A stretch of DNA of 64,000 nucleotides. It comes from Leucobacter sp. CX169. GTDB lineage: Bacteria > Actinomycetota > Actinomycetes > Actinomycetales > Microbacteriaceae. The notes beneath the pieces are model-generated. The model made no database searches, was not told the DNA's origin, and worked only from the letters and a program-made list of their open reading frames with translations. The DNA lies in NCBI RefSeq assembly GCF_017161405.1, contig NZ_CP071051.1, forward strand, positions 1,860,001-1,924,000, in the 5' to 3' direction. Each line of letters starts with the position of its first letter. Positions within the stretch are counted from its first letter, which is position 1. The position numbers were made by a program, and so were the translations under genes. Of this stretch, positions 37,803 through 47,538 are shown piece after piece.

Positions 37803-39644
37803 TTATGCGCCGAGGCGGCTGCGCAGCGAGGCGAGCTCCGCGCTCAGGCGGGGAGGCACGCGATCGCCGAACTTGGCGAAGAACTCCTCGGTCAGGTCGC
37901 ACTCGGCGAGCCAGGACGCGGCGTCGATCGAGAACAGCTCGTCGAGGTCGGCTTCGGGAAGCTCGAGACCATCGAGGTTCAGCTCTCCCGGCGCGGGCAC
38001 GTGACCGATTGCGGTCGCGCGCGCTGCGTGCTCGCCCTCGACGCGACGAATCACCCAGTCGAGCACACGCGAGTTGTCACCGAAACCAGGCCACAGGAAG
38101 CGCCCATCGTCGCCCTTGCGGAACCAGTTGACCTGGAAGATCTGCGGGGCCTTGTCGCCGAGCTGATCGCCAATCTCGAGCCAGTGGCCCCAGTAGTCCG
38201 CCATGTTGTAGCCGCAGAACGGCAGCATCGCGAACGGATCGCGGCGCAGCTCGCCGACGGTGCCCTCCTGGGCCGCGGTCTTCTCCGAGGAAATGGTCGC
38301 TCCCATGAACACGCCGTGCTCCCAGGAGAGGGACTGCGCAACGAGCGGGACGTTGGTCGCGCGGCGCCCGCCGAACAGGATCGCGTCGAGCGCGACCCCG
38401 TCGTGCTGGTACCAGTCATCGGCCAGGGTCGGCGTCTGCTGGATCGGCACCGTAAAGCGCGAGTTGGGGTGCGCGGCGGGGCGACCGGACTCGGGAGTCC
38501 AGTCCTCACCGAGCCAGTCGACGAGGTGCGCCGGCGTCTCCTCGGTCATGCCCTCCCACCACACGTCACCGTCGTCGGTCAGTGCGACGTTCGTAAAGAT
38601 GGTGTGGCCCCACAGGGTCTCCATCGCGACGGGGTTGGTGGTCTCGCCGGTACCCGGCGCGACTCCGAAGAATCCGGCCTCGGGGTTGATCGCGTAGAGC
38701 CGTCCGTCGCTGCCGGGGCGCAGCCACGCAATGTCGTCACCAATCGTCTCGACCTTCCAGCCGGGAATCGTTGGCTGGAGCATTGCGAGATTCGTCTTGC
38801 CACACGCCGAGGGGAACGCGGCCGAGAGGTGGTAGGCCTTGCCCGTCTCCTCGTTGCTGAGCTTGAGCAACAGCATGTGCTCGGCGAGCCAGCCCTCGTT
38901 GCGTCCCATCACGCTGGCGATGCGCAGGGCGAAGCACTTCTTCGAGAGCAGCGCGTTTCCGCCGTATCCCGATCCGAACGACCACACCTCGAGCGTCTCG
39001 GGGAAGTGAGTGATGTACTTCGTGTCGCTGCAGGGCCACGCCACATCGTCCTGGCCAGGCTCGAGGGGAGCGCCGACCGAGTGGACCGTGCGCACCCATT
39101 CCTTGCCCGCGACGATGCCGTCAAGCGCCTCCTGGCCCATCCGGGTCATGATGCGCATGTTCAGCACTGCGTAGGGCGAATCGGTGAGCTGCACGCCGAG
39201 CTGCGAGATGGGACCGCCGACGGGGCCCATCGAGAACGGCACAACGTACATCGTGCGGCCACGCATCGAACCGCGGAAGTGGGGCTCGAGCTCGGCCTGC
39301 ATGTCCGCAGGGGCGCGCCAGTTGTTCGTGGGGCCCGCATCCGATTCGTTCTCGGTGCAGATGAAGGTGCGGTCTTCGACACGTGCCACATCGGCAGGGT
39401 GCGAACGAGCCAGGAAACTGCCCGGGCGAAGGTCCCGGTTGAGCGGGATCAAGGAGCCGGCCGCGACCATGCCCTCGCTGATCAGGTTCCACTCGTCCTG
39501 CGAGCCGTTGCACCAATACACAGAGTCAGGTTGCGTGAGCTCGGCAACACTGGTTACCCAGGCCAAGATCTCGGTATTCTCTGTCGTAGCTTCGGCCGTG
39601 ACGCGCTGCTCAATGGGGAGCTGCGTCTCAGGTGCGATAGTCAT
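37803..39644 (-). CDS. pckG: Phosphoenolpyruvate carboxykinase (GTP)
   Basis: A 613-residue protein, normal for the GTP-dependent form. The kinase P-loop is PSACGKTN at 278-285, the GTP-class Cys lying within it; [12 protein letters not shown] and the C-terminal PWXNWFRK-like [19 protein letters not shown] are also family marks. It converts oxaloacetate to PEP, the first step of gluconeogenesis. Divergent from the RamB-type regulator across 119 bases, which suggests control by acetate or acyl-CoA status. Confidence 0.97.
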   Translation of the reverse strand: MTIAPETQLPIEQRVTAEATTENTEILAWVTSVAELTQPDSVYWCNGSQDEWNLISEGMVAAGSLIPLNRDLRPGSFLARSHPADVARVEDRTFICTENESDAGPTNNWRAPADMQAELEPHFRGSMRGRTMYVVPFSMGPVGGPISQLGVQLTDSPYAVLNMRIMTRMGQEALDGIVAGKEWVRTVHSVGAPLEPGQDDVAWPCSDTKYITHFPETLEVWSFGSGYGGNALLSKKCFALRIASVMGRNEGWLAEHMLLLKLSNEETGKAYHLSAAFPSACGKTNLAMLQPTIPGWKVETIGDDIAWLRPGSDGRLYAINPEAGFFGVAPGTGETTNPVAMETLWGHTIFTNVALTDDGDVWWEGMTEETPAHLVDWLGEDWTPESGRPAAHPNSRFTVPIQQTPTLADDWYQHDGVALDAILFGGRRATNVPLVAQSLSWEHGVFMGATISSEKTAAQEGTVGELRRDPFAMLPFCGYNMADYWGHWLEIGDQLGDKAPQIFQVNWFRKGDDGRFLWPGFGDNSRVLDWVIRRVEGEHAARATAIGHVPAPGELNLDGLELPEADLDELFSIDAASWLAECDLTEEFFAKFGDRVPPRLSAELASLRSRLGA

Positions 39645-39730
39645 GTTCAGGAAACTCCTACTGGGGTCAAGAAACCGCGTTATGTCTATTGTGACCGCCC
39701 GTACCCGAGAAATAGCACCAAACGAGTTGT

Positions 39731-39757
39731 AAACTTTGGCGAAAATTCACGTATAGT
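39731..39757 (+). promoter_or_regulatory. ramB promoter and possible RamB operator between pckG and ramB
   Basis: TATAGT at 39752-39757 lies six bases before ATG 39764, with no Shine-Dalgarno, so a leaderless transcript is likely. AAACTTTGGCGAAAA (39731-39745) resembles the AAACTTTGCAAA-type site known for Corynebacterium RamB, as I recall it; it would allow autoregulation and pckG control. Confidence 0.45.
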
Positions 39758-39763
39758 CAAGAC

Positions 39764-41233
39764 ATGGCACCAGAGGTTCATGAAGCTCAGTCTCGAGCAG
39801 CCACCGATCGGCTGATCCTCGGCAAAAGGATTCGACACTTTCGCACTCAAGCAGGCCTGACGCTCGAGCAGCTCGGCAATCGCGTGGGCGTCGTGGCGAG
39901 TCAGCTCTCCCTCGTCGAGAACGGCCGCCGCGAGCCCAAGCTGTCCCTCCTCCAGGGCATCTCGCGCGAACTCGACGTTGACCTCAGCGCGCTCCTCAGC
40001 AGCGAGGCTCCCGATCATCGCAGCGCGCTCGAGATCGAACTCGAGCGCGCCCAGGCCAGCCAAAATTACCTCCAGCTCGGTCTCCCCCTGATTCGCTCCC
40101 CCAAGTCACTCGGCGACGATTCGCTTGAGGCCATCGTCGGGCTGCACCGAGAACTTGGCCGCCGCTCGCGCGCGGCGGCGGCGACGCCCGAAGAGGCCCG
40201 CCGGGCAAACACCGCGATCCGGCACCAGATGCGCGAAAAGAACAACTATTTGCCAGATATCGAACGTGCTGCTGAGGAACTCATGGCACGTGTCGGCCAC
40301 ACCGGCGGCGCCGTCACGCACCGAATGGTCGCGGTGCTCGCGGAACTCCTCGGCTTCACCCTGATCTTCGTGGACGACCTCCCCTCGAACACGCGCAGCA
40401 TCACCGACCTTGAGAACGGGCGCATCTATTTGCCCCCGGCTTCGATCCCTGGTGGGCACGGCCTGCGCTCGCTCGCGCTCCAGGCGATGGGCCACCGGGT
40501 GCTGCAGCACGACCGGCCAGTCAGCTACGCCGAGTTCCTCGCTCAGCGCCTGCAGATCAACTACTTCGCGTCGGCTTGCCTCATGCCCGAGCTCCCCGCA
40601 GCCGAGTTCTTGCTGCAGGCGAAGGAGAACCGCAATCTCGCGATCGAGGACTTCCGCGACGCCTTCGGCGTGACGCACGAGGCCGCTGCGCACCGGTTCA
40701 CGAACCTCGCTACCCGGCACCTCGACCTGCGTGTGCACTTCATGCGCGCCGACGCCGACGGGGCCCTCACTCGCGGGTACGAGAACGACGGCATGCCACT
40801 GCCCGAAGACCCGACCGGATCGATCGAGGGGCAGATCCTGTGCCGTAAGTGGCCCGCACGCACCGCGTTTGAACGCACGAACCGCACAAGCGAGTTCTAC
40901 CAGTACACCGACACCCCCGATGGCACTTTCTGGGAGAGCGTGCAGACGGGTGACGCGGGGCCCAACGGCACATACTCCATCAGCTTTGGCGTGCCATTCG
41001 ACGACGCGAAGTGGTTCCGCGGCCGCGATACCGGTATTCGCACCGTCTCGACCTGCCCGGACGAATCATGTTGCCGCACCCCGCAGGCGGAGCTTCTGAA
41101 CCGCTGGCAGGATCATGCCTGGCCGAGCGCGCGCATGCACGCCCACGTGCTCGCTCCCCTGCCGACCGGCTCGTTCCCCGGTGTCGATGACACCGTGATG
41201 TACGAGTTCCTCACCCGTCACGCGCCCGAGTAG
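39764..41233 (+). CDS. ramB: RamB-type regulator (XRE HTH, IrrE-like domain, acyl-CoA-sensing family)
   Basis: A 489-residue protein. An XRE HTH at about 20-75 (LTLEQLGNRVGVVASQLSLVENGRR) is followed by an ImmA/IrrE-like domain (NYFASACLMPE, with HRVLQHDRP in place of the HExxH zinc motif) and a C-terminal domain with Cys-rich TCPDESCCRTP. This is the layout of RamB/PrpR regulators of acetate and propionate use. Divergence from pckG fits control of carbon flow into gluconeogenesis. Confidence 0.88.
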   Translation: MAPEVHEAQSRAATDRLILGKRIRHFRTQAGLTLEQLGNRVGVVASQLSLVENGRREPKLSLLQGISRELDVDLSALLSSEAPDHRSALEIELERAQASQNYLQLGLPLIRSPKSLGDDSLEAIVGLHRELGRRSRAAAATPEEARRANTAIRHQMREKNNYLPDIERAAEELMARVGHTGGAVTHRMVAVLAELLGFTLIFVDDLPSNTRSITDLENGRIYLPPASIPGGHGLRSLALQAMGHRVLQHDRPVSYAEFLAQRLQINYFASACLMPELPAAEFLLQAKENRNLAIEDFRDAFGVTHEAAAHRFTNLATRHLDLRVHFMRADADGALTRGYENDGMPLPEDPTGSIEGQILCRKWPARTAFERTNRTSEFYQYTDTPDGTFWESVQTGDAGPNGTYSISFGVPFDDAKWFRGRDTGIRTVSTCPDESCCRTPQAELLNRWQDHAWPSARMHAHVLAPLPTGSFPGVDDTVMYEFLTRHAPE

Positions 41234-41284
41234 AAGGCGCGTCCTGCGGATCGTCCGCACCGAGGCACAGCGGGGACCGGCGGG

Positions 41285-42502
41285 TCAGCCCGTCAACATC
41301 GGCACCGCGGTCACGCCGTGGTGATCGGCGAGCTCCCGTGAGAGGTGTTCGGCGAGGTGTTCGTCTCCAAAGCGATACGACACCCAGAGGTCAACATCGG
41401 CGATCGCGAGCGCTCGAAGTTGCTCCGCCACCGCCCTGGCCTCCACCGCGCGCGTGGCAGAGACGATCAGCACGGGGCGGTAGAGATCTCGGTCGGCGAG
41501 CCGCAGCATGTGCTGCCAGTCGGCGTGCCGGAATCCCTCCGCGTCGGCGCGAATGGGCAGCAGGTGCGGGAGCATGCGCGCGGACGGCGCCTCGGGCGAC
41601 GCACCCGTCGGCATGAGGCTCGCGAGCGTCGTGGAACTCGCGGCCTCCACGAAGGTATCGCGCTCTGCGGCAATGGTGACGACGTCGATGGGAGTGACGC
41701 TGCGCCTGACCGGTCGGCCGCTCGGCAGCTCCCCGCGCAGGTGTCCGGCACACACCTCGACGGGAAACGCCGCGAGCGGCTCAACGCTCTCCTGGCCGCG
41801 GAGGCGATCCAGGTTCTCCCTGCGATACTGCGAGGGCGTGCAGGCAAACCAAGACCTGAATGCCCGAGTGAAGTACTTCACGTCGGAGAAGCCGCACGCG
41901 GCAGCGATACTCACCATCGTGTCTTCGGTCTCGAGCAACAACACCTCCGCCCTCCACAGCCGGACGTTCGTGAGGAGATCGCTAAAGCTCATCCCTGTCG
42001 ATTCGCGGGCGATGCGGGACAACGCACTCTTGCTGTAGTGCAGCTGCTCGCTCACGAGGTCGAGCACGTTGCGCTCAGCCGCGTGCTCGCGCAGCAACGC
42101 AGTGACCGCGCGTATGAGCGATCGGCGGCTCTGATTGAGCGTGCGGCGCCGATCGTAGTAGTGCTCGACGCCGTACGAATCGAGCATCTCCCCGAGCAAG
42201 CGCTCAACGAGTGGGATGCGCGCCGCGGGCTCGGCGCAGAAGATCGCCAGGAGTTGCTCGCGCTGGGACGTCTCGGTGCCCAGGTACCGCGGCAGGTCGA
42301 ACGACTCGCAGGCGAAGATCGCGCCGTGTAGTTGCGGGAATCCCGGCAGAAAGGCAGCAAGCTCGAGTTGCAGGACGGCGATCAGCGTGTCCTCGCCACC
42401 CTCGAAGACGTGCATGTCGCCCGCGTTGAGCAGGGCGTAGTCGCCCTCCTCCAGCACAAACCGTTCACTGCTCACCCGCACGCTGAGCTCGCCGCGCAGC
42501 AC
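41285..42502 (-). CDS. AraC-family regulator with cupin N-terminus and extra C-terminal domain; 5' end probably frameshifted
   Basis: The only in-frame start is GTG 42502, giving 405 residues, but the coding signal runs on upstream in the same frame to about 42555 (GENDFGAPAPEAIELVYVLRG), with no start codon before the stop at 42611-42613. An ATG with a plausible N-terminus lies in another frame at 42594. An AraC HTH domain covers about 135-230. The last 175 residues are an extension I do not recognise. It probably controls the amidohydrolase/permease genes upstream of it on the same strand. Confidence 0.75.
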   Translation of the reverse strand: MLRGELSVRVSSERFVLEEGDYALLNAGDMHVFEGGEDTLIAVLQLELAAFLPGFPQLHGAIFACESFDLPRYLGTETSQREQLLAIFCAEPAARIPLVERLLGEMLDSYGVEHYYDRRRTLNQSRRSLIRAVTALLREHAAERNVLDLVSEQLHYSKSALSRIARESTGMSFSDLLTNVRLWRAEVLLLETEDTMVSIAAACGFSDVKYFTRAFRSWFACTPSQYRRENLDRLRGQESVEPLAAFPVEVCAGHLRGELPSGRPVRRSVTPIDVVTIAAERDTFVEAASSTTLASLMPTGASPEAPSARMLPHLLPIRADAEGFRHADWQHMLRLADRDLYRPVLIVSATRAVEARAVAEQLRALAIADVDLWVSYRFGDEHLAEHLSRELADHHGVTAVPMLTG

Positions 42503-42624
42503 GTAGACGAGCTCGATTGCCTCGGGAGCCGGTGCACCGAAGTCGTTCTCACCGCGTAGGCTTCGACGGAAATCCCACTGTCTCCCCGCCGCATTCGCAC
42601 AGACAGCAGTTTAACCCGCGCCTG

Positions 42625-44346
42625 TCACCAGCCCGGGAGTGTGCCCGAGATCAGGCGCCCCTCAAACACCACGGCCTCACAGTGGATGTCGCCGAGAGCG
42701 CCCGGTTCGACCGCAAACAGATCGTCGCTGAGAACTGCCAGATGTGCCAATTTGCCCACCTCGAGCGATCCCGCCTGATGGTCAATCCGCAGCTGCTTCG
42801 CGCCGTGCGTCGTGTACCCCGCCAGGAGCAGCTCGCGCGAGAGGCTGGCCTCCGGCGCGGGGCGCACGCTTCCGGGGTAACGGTTCCCGTCGAGCGGGTA
42901 GTCGGGGTCGACTCGCGTCGAAGCGACTTGCATGCCGAAGAGTGGGGCGGCGCGCTCCATCTCGTATCGGGTGGTGACATCACTCGCCAGCGTCAGCATC
43001 GCACCGCTGTCGACCATCTGGTTGAACTGGTACATCCGGCTCCATCGGTCCTCGCCGAGGTGCGCGATCGCGCCCTCGCCGAAGTAGCCACCCGACCAGT
43101 GCGGGGTCCAGTTGATGAAGATCCCGAGTTCGGCGGGACGATGCATGTCCTCGGGATCGACGAGTTCGCAGTGCGCAAAGGTGACCTGTGTGTCCCAGGA
43201 CTCGCCGGCCTCCGCGGCACTCGCTCGGGCGAGTGCGACGGCGTCGCACGCGGTCCGGAAGGCGCGGTCGCCGACGAGGTGGATGTGGACGTCGATGCGC
43301 TCGCGGTTGCACAGCTCGAGACAGGCATGTAACTCGGCGACGTCCATCTGGATCTCACCGAGGTCGACCGCCCCGTCCGCGGGCGAGTGTCCCCCGCACA
43401 TCGGCTCGAGCACCGCGCTGTTCCCCGTCTCGTTGGTGCCGTCGAGAAACAGTTTGAGCGCGTTCACACGGATCCGATCGCCCCCGTACTCGGCGTTCAG
43501 CCGCTGCGCACGCGCGATCGCCGCGGGGAGATCAGCACGCGAGCGAAAGCGAAGGGCGCCCTCGTAGTGCAGGTTGAGTTCGCCCCTGCGGTCGAGCTCG
43601 GCAAGCGACTTCACGACGTCTTCATCAGCCAGCATGGCGTCAAAGAGGGCCGTGACGCCACTCTGCGCCAGAAAACTCAAAAATGTCTCCAGCGTCTCAG
43701 GCGTCATCTGCTCGGGAGGAGTCCACCCCAAGTTGCGATACATCGTGTCCATGAAGCGCAGCTGCACCAGCTCCAGAAGATGTCCGGTGGGCTCACCCTG
43801 CTCGTCGCGCACGAACATTTCGAGCCCCGGCACCGGATCAGGGGTGTCCCGGTTCACCCCCATGTATTCGAGCGCCTTGCTGTTCACCCAGCTCGCGTGC
43901 TCACTGAAGTCTTGCAGCAAGACCGGGCGGTCCGAGACCACGGCGTCCAGGAGTTCCTTGGTCGGCTGCCCGTCGCCAAACAGGGTGCTGGGGTAGTACT
44001 CAAAGTACAGAAACGGCATTTCTTCCCTCGGATGTGCGGCCGCATAGTCACGCACGAAGTCAAGGATCTCCGTGACGTCGTCCGTCCACGGCAAGCGGGT
44101 ATGCCAGGCGCTCTTCGACACCATCTCGGGGTGAGTGTGGCTGTCGATAAAGCCGGGAACCACGACGCGTCCTCCGAGGTTGATCTCGCGAAGCACCGGC
44201 GCGGCGCAGGCGGCATCGCGCATCGCGACGAATCCGTCGCGCTCCCCCGCGAACACGATCCTGCCGTCGACGACCGCGAGGGTGTCTACGACGCGGTTCG
44301 TCGCGTCCTGCGTGTGAATCACGCCACCGGTGAGGAGGAGGTTCAC
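42625..44346 (-). CDS. Amidohydrolase, YtcJ/amidohydro_3 family
   Basis: A 573-residue metal-dependent hydrolase. The first metal-ligand motif is PGFIDSHTHPEM (about 65-76); VHIHLVGDRA and FAHCELVDP supply later histidines, and a final Asp lies in TLASDVTTRYE. YtcJ-like enzymes hydrolyse amides or formyl groups, often on imported compounds; none of the substrates is certain. Its ATG overlaps the permease stop by four bases, linking uptake and hydrolysis. Confidence 0.88.
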   Translation of the reverse strand: MNLLLTGGVIHTQDATNRVVDTLAVVDGRIVFAGERDGFVAMRDAACAAPVLREINLGGRVVVPGFIDSHTHPEMVSKSAWHTRLPWTDDVTEILDFVRDYAAAHPREEMPFLYFEYYPSTLFGDGQPTKELLDAVVSDRPVLLQDFSEHASWVNSKALEYMGVNRDTPDPVPGLEMFVRDEQGEPTGHLLELVQLRFMDTMYRNLGWTPPEQMTPETLETFLSFLAQSGVTALFDAMLADEDVVKSLAELDRRGELNLHYEGALRFRSRADLPAAIARAQRLNAEYGGDRIRVNALKLFLDGTNETGNSAVLEPMCGGHSPADGAVDLGEIQMDVAELHACLELCNRERIDVHIHLVGDRAFRTACDAVALARASAAEAGESWDTQVTFAHCELVDPEDMHRPAELGIFINWTPHWSGGYFGEGAIAHLGEDRWSRMYQFNQMVDSGAMLTLASDVTTRYEMERAAPLFGMQVASTRVDPDYPLDGNRYPGSVRPAPEASLSRELLLAGYTTHGAKQLRIDHQAGSLEVGKLAHLAVLSDDLFAVEPGALGDIHCEAVVFEGRLISGTLPGW

Positions 44347-45749
44347 GCGCTGTGCTCCGAGACTCGTGCGGCAGCGGCGTTGGCAGGCGCCTCAGTATCC
44401 CCATCATCGAATCGCATCTCGCCCGGAAGCGTGCGGAACCCTCGGCTGATCACTCCAAGATAGATCACTCCGACGAAGAGCCAGATGCCGCCGAGGACTT
44501 TGGCTTGCAGGTCGATGTTCCACCACAGCACCAGGTTGACGAGGATCCCGATCGCGGGCAGCAGGAGAAACTTGCACAGGTCCGCCCGGCTGCGTCGTCC
44601 CTCTCGGATCACGTAGTGGCTGATCACCGCGTAGTTCACCAAGATGAAGCCGGTGATGGCGCCGAAGCTCGTCAGCGAGGCCGCCCCCAGCAGGTTGTCG
44701 GCGTAGAAGACCGCAGTGAGCGAGAGCGCCCCGGTAAGCAGGATGTTGTTGACCGGGGTGCCGAAACGTTGAGACACCTGCCCGAAGAACCGCTGCGGCA
44801 GGATCGCGTCGCGCCCCATGCTGTACAGCACGCGCGAGACCGCTGCGATCGCCGCGGTGCCCGCGAGAATACTCGCCAGCTGATCGGTGACGAAGAAGGT
44901 GAGCGAGAGCGACTCCCCACCAATCATGGGCAGCAGCTCAAAAATGCCCGTGTCTGGATCTGCCAGGTCGCGGTACGCCGTGGGCCAGGCGATCTGCAGG
45001 AAGTACGCGATTATCGCGAACGCGATGCCGGCACCAAAGCAGACGATCATGATCGCCCGGGGCACCGTCTTTGCCGGTTCCTCGGTCTCTTCGGCGAGCG
45101 TAGTGACCGCGTCGAAGCCGAGGAACGACACGGCGAGAATTGAGCTGGCCCAGAGCAGACTTCCTCCGTCGAGGCGCACGATATCGACGATCGCCTCAGG
45201 AACGATCAGTGATGTACTGCCCCCGCCGCTCGCCACGAAGCCCACAATGAGTCCGATCAACACGATGCAAAAGACCGCCTGCAGGGATACGAGGACGATG
45301 TTGATCCGGCCGGAAATGCGCGCGCCCAGAATGTTGATCGTCACCCCGAACGCGGCGGCCAGCACCACCCAAATCACCGTGGGGACCGCTGGCACGTACT
45401 CGTTCATGTAGATACCGAAGAGCAGGAAACAGATCATTGGCAGCAAGAGATAGTCGAGCAGCAACACCCATCCGGTGCCGAACCCGATCCACGGGTTCAC
45501 CGCTCGCCGCACGTAGCTGTAGGCAGAACCCGACACGGGAAACGCCCGCACCATTTGCGCGTACGCGTACGCGGTGAAGAACATCACTCCCATGGTGATG
45601 AGATAGGCGAGCGCCATCATGCCGCCGGTCAGGCTGGTCGCGACGCCGTAGTAATTGAACACCACCGTGGGCGCCAGATAGGCAAACCCGAACGCCACCA
45701 GGTGCTTCAGCGACAGTACTCGCTTCAGCCCGCTCTTTCCTGCACTCAT
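44343..45749 (-). CDS. APC-superfamily permease of the amidohydrolase operon
   Basis: A 468-residue protein from ATG 45749, preceded by GGAGGAGG. Twelve hydrophobic segments; LVAFGFAYLAPTVVFNYYGVA and PVSGSAYSYVRRAVNP are APC motifs resembling the PuuP-like carrier at 11341, so it is a paralogue. It is cotranscribed with the amidohydrolase and probably imports that enzyme's substrate, an amine or amide. Confidence 0.87.
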   Translation of the reverse strand: MSAGKSGLKRVLSLKHLVAFGFAYLAPTVVFNYYGVATSLTGGMMALAYLITMGVMFFTAYAYAQMVRAFPVSGSAYSYVRRAVNPWIGFGTGWVLLLDYLLLPMICFLLFGIYMNEYVPAVPTVIWVVLAAAFGVTINILGARISGRINIVLVSLQAVFCIVLIGLIVGFVASGGGSTSLIVPEAIVDIVRLDGGSLLWASSILAVSFLGFDAVTTLAEETEEPAKTVPRAIMIVCFGAGIAFAIIAYFLQIAWPTAYRDLADPDTGIFELLPMIGGESLSLTFFVTDQLASILAGTAAIAAVSRVLYSMGRDAILPQRFFGQVSQRFGTPVNNILLTGALSLTAVFYADNLLGAASLTSFGAITGFILVNYAVISHYVIREGRRSRADLCKFLLLPAIGILVNLVLWWNIDLQAKVLGGIWLFVGVIYLGVISRGFRTLPGEMRFDDGDTEAPANAAAARVSEHSA

Positions 45750-45944
45750 GTGTGCCTCCTCCTTGAGTCTCGGCGCCGCGCGCGCTCCGAAACCGTTCGA
45801 AATCGCGACGTGAATCCGCGCCAGTGAACAACGTACTGACGTGAGGGGCGCCTCGGACATGACGATCAGGGCGGCGCAACATGCTCATGCGATCAATCTG
45901 CCGATTCGATCGCGTGTGGGCGACAATAGGGCCAGGCTGGGCCG

Positions 45945-45992
45945 AAAAACACCACAGCGCCGCGTGCCCTTTCGGGTCACGCGGCGCTGTGG
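45945..45992 (-). terminator. Terminator of the NADH dehydrogenase gene
   Basis: A perfect 15-bp stem, CCACAGCGCCGCGTG with its complement, around an 11-base loop; on the - strand it runs into GTTTTTCGGC. It starts 14 bases after the stop. Confidence 0.9.
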
Positions 45993-46006
45993 TCGTGCGG
46001 TGTCGA

Positions 46007-47338
46007 CTACGCCTTGGGGCGCGAGGCGAACTCCTCGAACAGTGCGCGGGGCTGCTGCACTGCCTCGATGTTCACGATGTCGCGGCCGAGGAAGAAGTGG
46101 CCGACCCAGCCACCGAACACGCGCCACTTGCGCTCCCACGACGGGATCGCGAGGCCGTGGTAGAAGCGGTGCGCGAGCCAAGCAAAGTAGCCCGTGAGCG
46201 CGAACTTGCCCGACTGGAACACGCCGGTGTTCACGCCGAGGCCGGCGACCGCGCCCAAGTTCTTGTGGTTGTACTCCACCACGCCCTCGCCGCGCAGGTC
46301 AGCGACGATGTTCTTCGCGAGCAGCTTGCCCTGGCGAACCGCGTGCTGTGCGTTCGGAACGCAGAAGCCGCCGGGGCCGGGGGTCGAAGAGATGTCGGGG
46401 GTCTGCGACGTGTCGCCGACTGTCCAGGCACCCTCGAGTGCCTCGCCGGCCTCGGTGGTGATGCGGAGCTCCGGGCTGCCGATGACGTGGCCGCGGGGGC
46501 CAATCGGGAGGTCCGTGCCGCGCAGGAACGGACGGGGCATGACGCCGGCGGTCCAGACAATGAGGTCCGACTCGAACGACTCACCGGTCGAGAGCTCAAT
46601 CTTGCCGTCCACAGCGGAGGAAAGCTGCGTGTCGAGGTGAATCTCGACGCCGCGACGGGTCTGATCCTTGATCACCCAAAGCGAGGTCTCAAGCGAAACC
46701 TCGGGCATGATGCGACCCATGGCCTCGATGAGGTGGAACTTCGTCTCGTCAAAGCTGAGCTCCGGGTACCGGCGCAGCAGCGCCGACGCGAACGAGCGCA
46801 GCTCGGAGATCGTCTCGATACCGGCGAAGCCGCCACCCACGACGGTGACCGTGAGCAGGCGCTCGCGCTCCGCCGACCCCTTGGGCAGGCTCGCCGCGCG
46901 CTCGAAGTTGCCGACCAGGCGATCGCGCACTGCGACGGCCTCCTCGATGGTCTTCATGCCAATCGCGTTGTCTGCGATGCCGGCGATCGGGAACGTGCGC
47001 GACACCGAACCGGTGGCGATCACGATGTGGTCATACGCGAAGTCGAATGCCTCGCCGACGTTCGGGGTGATCGTAACGGACTTGTTTGCGTGCGAGATCG
47101 CGGTGACCTTGCCCGCGATGTTCGCGGTGCTCTTGAGGTGACGGCGACGAGCGACCACCGCGTGGCGGGGCTCGATCGAGCCGGATGCAACCTCGGGCAG
47201 GAAGGGCAGGTACGCCATGTAGGGAAGCGGGTCGACAATCGTGACCTCGGCCTCACCGGCACGCAGCCACTTCTCCAGCTTCCACGCAGTGTAGAAGCCG
47301 GCGTAGCCGCCGCCAACGATCAGAATTTTCTTCGACAC
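46007..47338 (-). CDS. ndh: Type II NADH dehydrogenase
   Basis: The start is GTG 47338, eight bases after AAGGAG. The 443-residue flavoprotein has two Rossmann motifs: ILIVGGGYAGFYTAW at the start and TVVGGGFAGIETISEL near 165-180, then TAGVMPRPF and GDTSQTPD. A C-terminal helix (about 375-425) docks it to the membrane, with no signal peptide. It passes electrons from NADH to menaquinone without pumping protons. Confidence 0.94.
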   Translation of the reverse strand: MSKKILIVGGGYAGFYTAWKLEKWLRAGEAEVTIVDPLPYMAYLPFLPEVASGSIEPRHAVVARRRHLKSTANIAGKVTAISHANKSVTITPNVGEAFDFAYDHIVIATGSVSRTFPIAGIADNAIGMKTIEEAVAVRDRLVGNFERAASLPKGSAERERLLTVTVVGGGFAGIETISELRSFASALLRRYPELSFDETKFHLIEAMGRIMPEVSLETSLWVIKDQTRRGVEIHLDTQLSSAVDGKIELSTGESFESDLIVWTAGVMPRPFLRGTDLPIGPRGHVIGSPELRITTEAGEALEGAWTVGDTSQTPDISSTPGPGGFCVPNAQHAVRQGKLLAKNIVADLRGEGVVEYNHKNLGAVAGLGVNTGVFQSGKFALTGYFAWLAHRFYHGLAIPSWERKWRVFGGWVGHFFLGRDIVNIEAVQQPRALFEEFASRPKA

Positions 47339-47538
47339 GAAAGTCGCTCCTTGGAACACGAATCAGCACAGGGATCCGCGCGATCCGGCCATGGACCGCG
47401 CACGCGGTCGGGCACAGGCGCACCCGAACTTAGCCATCCTATCCGCGATCAGGCACGGAGCCGCACACCTCGCGGAACCACGGCCGCATTCCCGCACATT
47501 CTGCGACGGGAGCGCCGATCTCGGCCGAGTAGACGGAC

